Counted from the stretch's first letter, positions 1 to 6,103 are shown. The stretch is 9,337 nucleotides of DNA from JACPLA01 sp035291905 (GCA_035291905.1 DATDRF010000135.1:1-9337); one strand, 5' to 3'. Numbers and translations are program-made. The notes: generated by a model from the sequence alone, not told the origin.

Positions 1-107
1 CGGCGAAGAATGCTCGCGTGAGCGCCTGGGTCATACCGACCAATGAAGAGCTGCTGATTGCACGCGATACCGTGCGCTGCATCAAGAATGCCCCGCGTAG
101 ATGGTGA
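1..107 (+). CDS. ackA: Acetate kinase, C-terminal end (partial, cut by window start)
   Basis: Only the last 34 codons are present; the reading frame is entered at base 3 and ends at TGA 105-107. The peptide contains VIPTNEELLIARDT, which closely matches the conserved C-terminal signature of acetate kinases (typically VIPTNEEL.IA.D followed by a short tail). The enzyme interconverts acetate plus ATP with acetyl phosphate plus ADP in the cytoplasm, usually with phosphotransacetylase in acetate overflow or assimilation. No catalytic residue lies within the visible part, so assignment rests on the terminal signature alone. The tail after the signature is about eleven residues and ends in PRRW, slightly longer than in E. 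coli AckA. No terminator hairpin with a T run follows the stop. Confidence 0.85.
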   Translation, partial: AKNARVSAWVIPTNEELLIARDTVRCIKNAPRRW

Positions 108-122
108 TGTGGACCTTGGTAG

Positions 123-179
123 GTTACACAGAGATCACTAAGGTGCACAGAGAACACTGAGAGAGATTACTCTGTGTGC
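123..179. repeat. CACAGAG-type intergenic element with inverted repeat
   Basis: ACACAGAG occurs at 126-133 and CACAGAG at 146-152. CTCTGTGT at 170-177 is the reverse complement of ACACAGAG, so either left copy can pair with it to form a 7-8 bp stem. The right arm is not followed by a T run, so it does not look like an intrinsic terminator. Elements built on CACAGAG/CTCTGTG are familiar as dispersed intergenic sequence in environmental Bacteroidota-Ignavibacteriota genomes; that is recollection rather than something tested here. It lies between the acetate kinase stop and the 14-bp array. Confidence 0.5.
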
Positions 180-180
180 T

Positions 181-264
181 CGACAGAGTTCGTTCGACAG
201 AATTCGTTCGACAGAATTCGTCGCAATCTGACGATCGCAATCTGACGATCGAAGTCTGACGACC
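181..264. repeat. Tandem array of six 14-bp units in two sequence types
   Basis: The array consists of six contiguous 14-bp units with no spacer. Units 1-3 (181-194, 195-208, 209-222) are CGACAGAGTTCGTT, CGACAGAATTCGTT and CGACAGAATTCGTC. Units 4-6 (223-236, 237-250, 251-264) are GCAATCTGACGATC twice, then GAAGTCTGACGACC. Copies within a type differ at zero to three positions, and the unit length does not change at the switch between types. The array lies directly upstream of the HMA-AraC regulator, so it occupies the region where that gene's promoter and 5' leader should be. It has no spacers and is not a CRISPR array. Function is unknown: it may be neutral tandem duplication or a cluster of protein-binding sites. 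Confidence 0.9.
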
Positions 265-318
265 GGCAGGCGGGTTTGTGCAATGTCTTTGACCCTTGGA
301 GATGACAACAGGAAGAAA

Positions 319-912
319 ATGGCAGAAGGCAAACAAGTAACAACTCTTTACATCAAAAACATGGTTTGTCCGCGATGTATCAGGGTCGTCGGCGAAGAAC
401 TGAAACGGCTCCGACTTGATGTGCGAAGCGTAGCCCTAGGTGAAGTGGTCGTCTCGGGAAAAAGGGAGGACCTTCCGATTGCGGAGATCAAGCAGGCACT
501 CGAAGAGAACGGATTCGAGCTGATCGAGGACAAACGGGTGAAGATGATCGAGAAGGTCAAACACGCGGTTCTGAAGCTGGTTCAGAACGACCATGAACGT
601 AACCCGATTCGTGTGAAGGATTCAGAGTTCATCGCACGCGAGGTAGGGGCCGAGTACCACGGACTCAGCAGCCTGTTCTCTTCGGTCGAAGGCGTAACGA
701 TTGAGCATTATCTCATCCTACAGAGAATCGAGCGCGCAAAAGAGCTGCTCCGATACGGCGAGCTGACTCTGAGCGAAATCTCCTACCGGCTCGGGTACAA
801 GAGCGTTCAATATCTTTCGAATCAATTCAAGAATGTTACCGGAATGACCCCAAGTCAATTCAAATCCCTCAAGTCGGGGCTGCGAAAGACAATCGACGAT
901 GTTGCCTCCTGA
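319..912 (+). CDS. HMA-AraC fusion transcriptional regulator, probable copper sensor
   Basis: This 197-residue protein joins an N-terminal heavy-metal-associated domain (about residues 8-71) to a C-terminal AraC-type DNA-binding domain. The metal loop reads NMVCPRC, with C17 and C20 as the CxxC pair. Two helix-turn-helix units follow at about 101-146 and 149-182; the second shows the AraC signature with LSEISYRLGY, YLSNQFK and GMTPSQFK. The usual cupin effector domain of AraC proteins is absent, so the HMA domain is the likely sensor. I associate this architecture with Bacteroidota and know of little experimental work on it. The adjacent chaperone and CopA genes support a role as Cu(I)-responsive activator of that unit, which is inference. 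The start at 319 has AGGAAG three bases upstream. An in-frame ATG at 283 would add 12 poorly conserved-looking residues and has no clear ribosome binding site. A terminator follows, so it is probably transcribed alone. Confidence 0.88.
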   Translation: MAEGKQVTTLYIKNMVCPRCIRVVGEELKRLRLDVRSVALGEVVVSGKREDLPIAEIKQALEENGFELIEDKRVKMIEKVKHAVLKLVQNDHERNPIRVKDSEFIAREVGAEYHGLSSLFSSVEGVTIEHYLILQRIERAKELLRYGELTLSEISYRLGYKSVQYLSNQFKNVTGMTPSQFKSLKSGLRKTIDDVAS

Positions 913-937
913 GAGGATCTTCCATTTCTCTTGAAGG

Positions 938-966
938 GCCGCTTTTCTTGTGAAAGCGGCTTTTTT
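938..966 (+). terminator. Intrinsic terminator of the HMA-AraC regulator
   Basis: A perfect 8-bp stem, GCCGCTTT (938-945) with AAAGCGGC (953-960), encloses a 7-base loop and is followed directly by six T residues (961-966). It starts 26 bases after the regulator stop and separates that gene from the chaperone-pump unit. Confidence 0.92.
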
Positions 967-1010
967 GTTTGACCGGGGCGCCCAAAGAACCGTCATCATT
1001 TTCAGGCTCG

Positions 1011-1048
1011 AATCAGCGAAATCCGCGTGAATCCCTGAAATCCGCGTT
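1011..1048. repeat. Two tandem 19-bp units of AATCCGCG type
   Basis: AATCAGCGAAATCCGCGTG (1011-1029) is followed without a gap by AATCCCTGAAATCCGCGTT (1030-1048); the units agree at 15 of 19 positions and share the core GAAATCCGCGT. Similar alternating AATC(C/T)GCG runs are widespread between genes in environmental genomes of this kind (recollection, not tested). It lies between the regulator terminator and the chaperone start. Confidence 0.65.
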
Positions 1049-1098
1049 ATCATTAACCTTTCTTCCTAAAACATAAAACACCGCTTGAGCTCTCTGCG

Positions 1099-1104
1099 TA
1101 TCTT
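1099..1104 (+). promoter_or_regulatory. Possible -10 element for the chaperone-copA unit, no evident -35
   Basis: TATCTT at 1099-1104 lies 45 bases before the chaperone start and is identical to the -10 hexamer of the strong promoter at 6040-6045. No TTGACA-like hexamer is found 16-20 bases upstream, where the sequence is A-rich. That would suit a promoter that depends on an activator such as the neighbouring AraC-type regulator. An imperfect dyad, GCTTGA (1083-1088) with TTAAGC (1103-1108), spans it. This is a weak call. Confidence 0.3.
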
Positions 1105-1136
1105 AAGCCGGACACAATCAAAGGATGACCGATCAC

Positions 1137-1143
1137 GAAGGAG
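1137..1143 (+). promoter_or_regulatory. Shine-Dalgarno site fixing the chaperone start
   Basis: GAAGGAG sits five bases before ATG 1149. The upstream in-frame ATG at 1125 has AAAGG directly abutting it, with no spacer, so 1149 is the supported start. Confidence 0.8.
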
Positions 1144-1148
1144 TATCT

Positions 1149-1373
1149 ATGAAAACTACTGAACTGAAAATCGAGGGGATGAGCTGCGGGCATTGTGTTA
1201 TGGCTGTTAAGAAAGAATTGTCAAAATTGAACGGTGTCGAGGTTGACGATGTTCAAATTGGATCCGCAAGAGTAAGGCGTGACGAGAACAAGGTGTGGGT
1301 CCAGGAGCTCAACCGGGCCGTTGAAAGGGCCGGATACCGTGTGATCTCCGTGCAAGAGGGAAGGGAAAGCTGA
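1149..1373 (+). CDS. copZ: HMA-domain copper chaperone (CopZ-like)
   Basis: A 74-residue protein made of a single heavy-metal-associated domain. The metal site is GMSCGHC, with C13 and C16 as Cu(I) ligands, followed by the expected helix (VMAVKKELSKL) and a final AGYRVISV strand. Its length matches CopZ/Atx1-like chaperones (about 65-75 residues), which carry Cu(I) in the cytoplasm and hand it to the N-terminal HMA domain of a CopA pump or to a regulator. The acidic residues in the second half fit docking to a partner HMA domain, but this is not specific. The stop codon overlaps the start of the P-type ATPase gene (TGATG), so the two are translationally coupled in one operon. Metal specificity is inferred from the partner ATPase. 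Confidence 0.88.
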   Translation: MKTTELKIEGMSCGHCVMAVKKELSKLNGVEVDDVQIGSARVRRDENKVWVQELNRAVERAGYRVISVQEGRES

Positions 1374-3631
1374 TGGAGAACAAAAGCCCCCGGGTTCAGA
1401 CTCTAACCCTTCCAGTTGAAGGGATGACCTGCGCGAGCTGTGTGGTTCGTGTGGAGAAGGCGCTGAAGAATACAGACGGAATCGAATCTGCAAGCGTGAA
1501 CCTGGCAACCGAGAAGGTAACCGTGTCGTTCGACTCCGCGAAGGCCGATTTGAACCGGCTCTCCCATGCGGTGGAAGAGGCCGGCTACAAGCTCGTCCTG
1601 CCTTCGCCGGGCCGCGATGACGAGTCTGCGGGTCAACGCATCAACGAATTAACGAGCGAACGGGCAAAGGACGAACAATTCAGGAAACTGAGAGGAGAGT
1701 TCATTCTCGGCGTTATTCTGACAATCCCCATCATGGTGGTCAGCATGATAGGAATGATGGATTGGTTCATGGCATGGTCGCCGCTTACGATGGATGAAAT
1801 CAACCGGCTGCTGCTTGCCGGCACGTCAGTTGTGATGATGGTTTCGGGGAAACGCTTCTTTTCGATTGCGTGGAGACTTGCGCGTCATGGCTCGGCCGAT
1901 ATGAACACCCTGGTTGCCGTGGGAACGGGTTCGGCATACGTCTACAGCGCCATTGTGGTCCTTTTCCCGAGATGGCTTCAAGTGAGCGACCCTTCAGGTC
2001 ACATCTATTTCGACACCGCTGCAACCATCATCACTCTCATCCTTATGGGCCGTCTCCTGGAATCAAGGGCAAAACGAAGAACGACCGACGCTATCAGGAA
2101 CCTGATGAACTTGCAGCCGAAAATGGCTCGCGTTCTGAGGAACGGCGCCGAACTGGACATCCCGGTGGAAGAGGTTCGGAGAGATGACGTCTTCTTTGTG
2201 AGGCCCGGAGAAAGGGTTCCTGTTGATGGAGTGATCCTCAAGGGGACAAGTTCCGTTGATGAGTCGCTGGTTACCGGCGAAAGCATGCCGGTTGAAAAAA
2301 TCCCCGGGAAAAACGTCGTGGGCGGAACAATCAACAAAGACGGAAGCCTTGAAGTTCGTGCCACCGCCGTGGGGAAAGATACTCTGATTTCGCAGATCAT
2401 TCGACTCGTTGAAGAGGCGCAGGGATCAAAGGCCCCCATCCAGACGCTTGCGGACAGGGTTGCTTCTGTGTTCGTTCCGACGGTCATCGGTGTTGCCGTG
2501 GCAACGTTTCTCGCGTGGTTCTTTGTCGGAGGGATCCCCTTTTCATCGGCGCTCATCAATTTTGTCGCGGTGCTGATCATCGCTTGCCCGTGTGCCCTGG
2601 GATTAGCGACGCCGACAGCCATCATGGTGGGAACAGGCCGGGGGGCCACGCAGGGAATTCTTATCCGAAATGCCGAAAGCCTCGAGCGCGTGCACAAGAT
2701 CCGGTCGATCATTCTGGACAAGACCGGTACGCTGACGGAAGGGAGGCCCGCAGTTACAGATTTTATCCCTGCCGGAAAACAGGACGGACGGTTGGTCCTC
2801 GGTTACGCCGCAGCGGTCGAGAACAGATCGGAGCATCCTCTTGCCCGGGCCATTGTTGAATTTGCCGCCCGCGAGAACGTCTTGCCTGCCGCCGTCGAAT
2901 TGTTCAAGGCGGTTTCGGGATTGGGTGTGCGGGCAACAGTGAACGGAGCGGAGATTCTCGTTGGAAGCCCCTCCTTCATGAAAGATCAGGCAACAGACAT
3001 TTCCGCCGTTGCGGCAGAGATTGACGGTCTTGCTTCGCAGGGAAAGACAGCGGTGATCGTTGCGGTGAACGGCACGGCGGCCGGTGTTTTCGGTGTTTCC
3101 GACACAGTGAAATCCACTTCGCGGAAGGCTGTTGAGCAGCTCAAAGAGCTGGGAATCAACGTTATCATGTTGACCGGAGATTCAGCAGCAACTGCCGGTT
3201 CGGTTGCGAAATCGCTTGGGATTGACCAGGTGGTTGCCGACGTTCTGCCGCAGGAGAAGGCCCTCCATGTTCGTCGGATTCAGGAGCAGGGGACTGTTGT
3301 GGCCATGGTCGGCGACGGGATCAACGATGCACCTGCGCTGGCACAAGCTGACGTCGGAATCGCCATGGGAACAGGAACTGACGTTGCGATGGAAACAGCC
3401 GACATCACCATTATGAGCGGCGATCTGCTCAATGTTGTGCACGCAATATCCCTTTCCAGAAGGACTGTCCGAACGATCAAGCAGAATCTGTTCTGGGCAT
3501 TTGTGTACAACGTGATCGGGATTCCCGTTGCGGCGCTTGGCCTGCTGAATCCAATGTACGCCGCAGCCGCAATGGCAATGAGTTCCGTAAGCGTCGTTTC
3601 GAATTCGCTGAGGTTGAGGACAAAGTCGTAG
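1373..3631 (+). CDS. copA: Copper-exporting P1B-type ATPase (CopA)
   Basis: A 752-residue inner-membrane pump that uses ATP to expel Cu(I) from the cytoplasm. It has one N-terminal HMA domain with GMTCASC (C20, C23), then about eight membrane helices, with the first pair near residues 105-165. The actuator motif TGES is at 301-304. The metal-translocation motif CPC is at 405-407, within IACPCALGLATPTA. The phosphorylated aspartate is D449 of DKTGT. The SEHPLA motif (H488, P489) marks the P1B nucleotide domain, and GDGINDAP starts at G647. Helices 7 and 8 carry the Cu(I)-type signatures Y712-N713 and MAMSS (734-738). All motifs expected of the P1B-1 class are intact. The ATG overlaps the chaperone stop by one base, with AAGGGAAAG just upstream. 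Silver transport is possible alongside Cu(I); Zn/Cd specificity is unlikely given CPC together with YN and MSS. Confidence 0.96.
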   Translation: MENKSPRVQTLTLPVEGMTCASCVVRVEKALKNTDGIESASVNLATEKVTVSFDSAKADLNRLSHAVEEAGYKLVLPSPGRDDESAGQRINELTSERAKDEQFRKLRGEFILGVILTIPIMVVSMIGMMDWFMAWSPLTMDEINRLLLAGTSVVMMVSGKRFFSIAWRLARHGSADMNTLVAVGTGSAYVYSAIVVLFPRWLQVSDPSGHIYFDTAATIITLILMGRLLESRAKRRTTDAIRNLMNLQPKMARVLRNGAELDIPVEEVRRDDVFFVRPGERVPVDGVILKGTSSVDESLVTGESMPVEKIPGKNVVGGTINKDGSLEVRATAVGKDTLISQIIRLVEEAQGSKAPIQTLADRVASVFVPTVIGVAVATFLAWFFVGGIPFSSALINFVAVLIIACPCALGLATPTAIMVGTGRGATQGILIRNAESLERVHKIRSIILDKTGTLTEGRPAVTDFIPAGKQDGRLVLGYAAAVENRSEHPLARAIVEFAARENVLPAAVELFKAVSGLGVRATVNGAEILVGSPSFMKDQATDISAVAAEIDGLASQGKTAVIVAVNGTAAGVFGVSDTVKSTSRKAVEQLKELGINVIMLTGDSAATAGSVAKSLGIDQVVADVLPQEKALHVRRIQEQGTVVAMVGDGINDAPALAQADVGIAMGTGTDVAMETADITIMSGDLLNVVHAISLSRRTVRTIKQNLFWAFVYNVIGIPVAALGLLNPMYAAAAMAMSSVSVVSNSLRLRTKS

Positions 3632-3637
3632 AAGTTC

Positions 3638-3656
3638 GCTATCGAGTGGCGATAGC
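3638..3656 (+). other. Small hairpin immediately after copA
   Basis: GCTATCG (3638-3644) and CGATAGC (3650-3656) form a perfect 7-bp stem with the 5-base loop AGTGG, six bases after the copA stop. It has no T run and sits just upstream of the main terminator hairpin. It may stabilise the mRNA 3' end. Confidence 0.6.
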
Positions 3657-3662
3657 CCATGA

Positions 3663-3694
3663 AAGAAAGCCCGACCCTTTCGTCGGGCTTTCTT
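3663..3694. terminator. Probable intrinsic terminator of the copZ-copA operon
   Basis: A perfect 13-bp stem pairs AAGAAAGCCCGAC (3663-3675) with GTCGGGCTTTCTT (3682-3694) around a 6-base loop. The descending arm is T-rich but is followed by a mixed CTTTCC tract rather than a clean T run. The A-rich ascending arm would also serve the opposite strand, although no gene converges here. Confidence 0.8.
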
Positions 3695-3750
3695 CTTTCC
3701 TCTCCCGGTTCTTCCATCGCTTCCATTCTTTTTGAATGTTTTTCTGGAAT

Positions 3751-3780
3751 TTTGGCCGATTTTTTTGCAAAATAAGTTGA
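3751..3780 (+). promoter_or_regulatory. Possible Bacteroidota-type promoter for glycogen phosphorylase
   Basis: TTTG at 3751-3754 and TAAGTTGA at 3773-3780 are 18 bases apart. This resembles the Bacteroidota housekeeping pattern of a TTTG-type -33 box and a TAnnTTTG -7 box, with an imperfect -7 match. It would place transcription start near 3787, about 70 bases before ATG 3858, and would exclude the TTG codon at 3732 as a start. Assignment depends on the lineage being right. Confidence 0.35.
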
Positions 3781-3783
3781 TAC

Positions 3784-3828
3784 CTGCACGCCGAAGTGCA
3801 GCTCATGTTGTTTCTGCACGCAGGCGTG
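3784..3828 (+). promoter_or_regulatory. Leader with mutually exclusive CTGCAC/GTGCAG hairpins
   Basis: CTGCACGC occurs at 3784-3791 and again at 3814-3821, and GTGCAG lies between them at 3796-3801. GTGCAG can pair with the left copy (6-base loop) or the right copy (12-base loop), but not both. The right copy also begins a small palindrome, CACGC (3817-3821) with GCGTG (3824-3828). The arrangement lies in the expected 5' leader of the phosphorylase gene. It could be a regulatory RNA switch or an operator; the stems are short and chance is not excluded. Confidence 0.35.
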
Positions 3829-3857
3829 GATATTCTTTCATAATATCAGCGAGCTGC

Positions 3858-5972
3858 ATGGGATCTACGCCTCCGAACGCCGACCACTCTTCTCTTTCAC
3901 AGCGTCTTCACATCTTGGCCCGCAACCTCTGGTGGACATGGAACCCCGAGGCGCAGGCAATCTTCCAGGACCTTTCGCCTCAGGTGTGGCAACAATCCAA
4001 TCACAACGCTGTCGAGGTCCTCAACGAGGTTTCTTCGGTTGAGCTGCAGGCCCGGTTGCATGATCAGGAGTTCATGAAGAAAGTGCAGTTTGTCCTTGAG
4101 GAGTTCGAGGATTATCTGAAGGACAAATCCACCTGGGTCTCGCGAAATGTTCCTGCCCTCATGAATCCGATTGTGTATTTCAGTGCCGAGTTCGGGCTGC
4201 ATGAATCTCTCCCTATTTATTCGGGAGGATTGGGGGTCCTTTCGGGAGATCACACAAAATCGGCCAGCGATCTTGGACTTCCTTTCATCGGAATTGGTCT
4301 CTACTATCGCAAAGGTTATTTTCAACAGCGCATAGGAAACGAGGGGTGGCAGGAGGAGCAATATCCGGTCTGGCCTCCTGAGCATCTCCCGCTTGAGCTC
4401 GTCTCTCTGCCTGAGGGAGGCCGCCTTCTGAATTCAGTTGAAATCGGGGATGTCACGGTCTATTTTCAAACGTGGCGGCTCAATGTCGGGCGTACCGTCG
4501 TCTATCTGCTTGACACGTGCGTTCCCGAGAATAGCGAGCATTACCAGGGATTGACAGCGAGTGTCTATGGCGGAAATATTGACACGAGGATAGGTCAGGA
4601 GGTAGTGCTTGGAATCGGGGGCGTAAGGCTGCTGAAATCCATGGGCGTGACGCCGTCATGCTATCACATGAACGAAGGACATTCGGCCTTCCTTGTTCTT
4701 GAGCTGCTGAGAGAGGACCTTGCGGCGGGGAAAACGCACGAAGAGGCTGAGAAGGAGGTCCGTCGACAATGCGTTTTTACGACGCACACGCCCGTCCCCG
4801 CGGGGCATGACCGGTTTCCATCGGACCTCATGGGTCGAACTCTGGGAAAGTATTGGAGCGTTACACAGCTTTCTCATGAACACATGATGGGATTCGGCAG
4901 GGTGAATCCGGCCGATTCTCAAGAGCCGTTTACGATGACCGTCATGGCGCTCAAGATGTCGCGCGCGGCCAACGGGGTCAGCAGGATCCACGGAGAGGTG
5001 AGCCGGGATATGTGGCAGCATCTCTACCCCTCCCGCCCCGTCGTCGAGGTGCCAATCGGCGCAATCACCAACGGTGTTCACACGCCAAGTTGGGCCAATG
5101 CACGTGCACACGAATTTTGGAACAAGCGGCTCGGATACGATTGGACCAACAAGCTCATTGAGCCGGAATTCTGGAACAAGATTGAAACCGAGGACCTGGC
5201 AAGTGACGAAGAACTCTGGGCTCTTCGCTTTACCCTTCGCCGTGAACTTGTGGAATTTGTGCGCCGGCGGCTCAGAAGAGAGGGCGGACGCAGCGGAGAT
5301 TCCGAACTTCCCGCGGTTCTCTCTCCCGATGCGCTTACAATCTGTTTCGCCCGGCGATTTGCAACCTATAAGAGGGCGCCGTTGATTTTCAGAAATGTGG
5401 AAGCGATGATGTCCCTGATGGATAACAAGGCAAGACCGGTGCAGCTCATCTTTTCCGGGAAAGCTCATCCGATGGACAACGAAGGAAAAAAGTTCATTCA
5501 GAAGATTTTCGAAATGACGAAGCATCATGGGCTCCAGGGAAAGGTGGTGTTCGTCGAAAACTACGACATGAATGTTGCGCGATGGCTTGTCGCCGGGGCG
5601 GATGTGTGGCTCAACAATCCCCGGCGGCCGCTCGAAGCAAGCGGTACAAGCGGAATGAAGGTGCTCATTCACGGTGGATTGAACCTGAGCGTTTTGGACG
5701 GATGGTGGAGTGAAGGCTTCAATGGGAAGAACGGGTGGGCCATTGGTGATCACGCAGGTGAGAGCGATTTGGACACACAGGACCGACAGGATTTCGAGAA
5801 CCTGTACAAAACCCTGAAAGAGTCCGTGGTTCCTGAGTTCTTCGACCGGGACGAAAAGGGAATCCCAAGGTCATGGATCGCCCGCATACGCCACTCAATG
5901 AAGACCCTGATCCCTGTCTATAACACGGAGAGGATGGTTGCCGAATACGTGAAGAAGTACTACGTCCCTTAA
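3858..5972 (+). CDS. glgP: Alpha-glucan (glycogen) phosphorylase, GT35 family
   Basis: A 704-residue cytoplasmic enzyme that releases glucose 1-phosphate from glycogen or maltodextrin using inorganic phosphate and pyridoxal phosphate. The N-terminus shows the DUF3417-type motif ARNLWWTWNPEA. It is followed by the glucan-site block SAEFGLHESLPIYSGGLGVL, then FTTHTPVPAGHDRF, NGVSRIHGEVSRDMW and AITNGVHTPSWA. The phosphate-binding pair is R500 and K505 in RRFATYKR. The cofactor lysine is K601 in EASGTSGMK, followed by VLDGWWSEGFNG. These variants place it in the bacterial 'alpha-glucan family phosphorylase' branch (TIGR02094-like) rather than with E. coli GlgP or muscle phosphorylase, and its length suits that branch. 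ATG 3858 is chosen because similarity to the family begins just after it. The frame stays open to TTG 3732, but those 42 residues match nothing expected and overlap the putative promoter. The ribosome binding site is weak. The gene is probably monocistronic. Confidence 0.93.
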   Translation: MGSTPPNADHSSLSQRLHILARNLWWTWNPEAQAIFQDLSPQVWQQSNHNAVEVLNEVSSVELQARLHDQEFMKKVQFVLEEFEDYLKDKSTWVSRNVPALMNPIVYFSAEFGLHESLPIYSGGLGVLSGDHTKSASDLGLPFIGIGLYYRKGYFQQRIGNEGWQEEQYPVWPPEHLPLELVSLPEGGRLLNSVEIGDVTVYFQTWRLNVGRTVVYLLDTCVPENSEHYQGLTASVYGGNIDTRIGQEVVLGIGGVRLLKSMGVTPSCYHMNEGHSAFLVLELLREDLAAGKTHEEAEKEVRRQCVFTTHTPVPAGHDRFPSDLMGRTLGKYWSVTQLSHEHMMGFGRVNPADSQEPFTMTVMALKMSRAANGVSRIHGEVSRDMWQHLYPSRPVVEVPIGAITNGVHTPSWANARAHEFWNKRLGYDWTNKLIEPEFWNKIETEDLASDEELWALRFTLRRELVEFVRRRLRREGGRSGDSELPAVLSPDALTICFARRFATYKRAPLIFRNVEAMMSLMDNKARPVQLIFSGKAHPMDNEGKKFIQKIFEMTKHHGLQGKVVFVENYDMNVARWLVAGADVWLNNPRRPLEASGTSGMKVLIHGGLNLSVLDGWWSEGFNGKNGWAIGDHAGESDLDTQDRQDFENLYKTLKESVVPEFFDRDEKGIPRSWIARIRHSMKTLIPVYNTERMVAEYVKKYYVP

Positions 5973-6016
5973 GTGTGAACGTTTTTCCCCTTCTGTGACG
6001 CCCGTCGCTCATCTCA

Positions 6017-6045
6017 TTGACAATCTGACCATCCCTGAATATCTT
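6017..6045 (+). promoter_or_regulatory. Strong sigma-70-type promoter upstream of the cyclase gene
   Basis: A perfect -35 box TTGACA (6017-6022) and the -10 box TATCTT (6040-6045) are separated by 17 bases, the optimal spacing. Transcription would start near 6052, giving a leader of about 50 bases before ATG 6104. It lies in the 131-bp gap after the phosphorylase stop, in which I see no terminator hairpin. Confidence 0.7.
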
Positions 6046-6103
6046 ACGACATGCCTCTCATGAACCTTCGTTATCCCCACCCTCAACAAGTCGGCACCCG
6101 CTG

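Noticed and set aside
181..264. Possible CRISPR array
   Set aside because: The 14-bp units abut each other without spacers, are shorter than CRISPR repeats, and no cas gene is present.
283..318. An earlier start for the HMA-AraC regulator at ATG 283
   Set aside because: The added 12 residues precede the HMA domain without likely function, and AGGAAG favours ATG 319. The spacing there is short, so 283 is not fully excluded.
124..336. Minus-strand open frames across the 108-318 spacer
   Set aside because: Their translations are repetitive because they read through the tandem units (periodic RSSD/SVER patterns), with no start signal or domain.
1125..1148. An earlier chaperone start at ATG 1125
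   Set aside because: The GAAGGAG site at 1137-1143 is ideally placed for ATG 1149, and HMA chaperones normally start just before the first strand.
2005..2721. A 238-codon open frame on the minus strand inside copA
   Set aside because: It is antisense to the TGES and CPC region of a clear P-type ATPase; the low-complexity Ser/Thr/Arg translation is a typical shadow.
3732..3857. A 42-residue N-terminal extension of the phosphorylase from a TTG codon
   Set aside because: The extension does not resemble family members, has no ribosome binding site, and overlaps a plausible promoter and leader hairpins.
4656..5753. A 365-codon open frame on the minus strand inside the phosphorylase gene
   Set aside because: It lies entirely antisense to well-conserved GT35 motifs, its translation shows no recognisable domain, and long antisense frames are expected in codon-biased coding DNA.
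5973..6016. A terminator after the phosphorylase gene
   Set aside because: There is a run of five T residues near 5990, but I found no stem before it.
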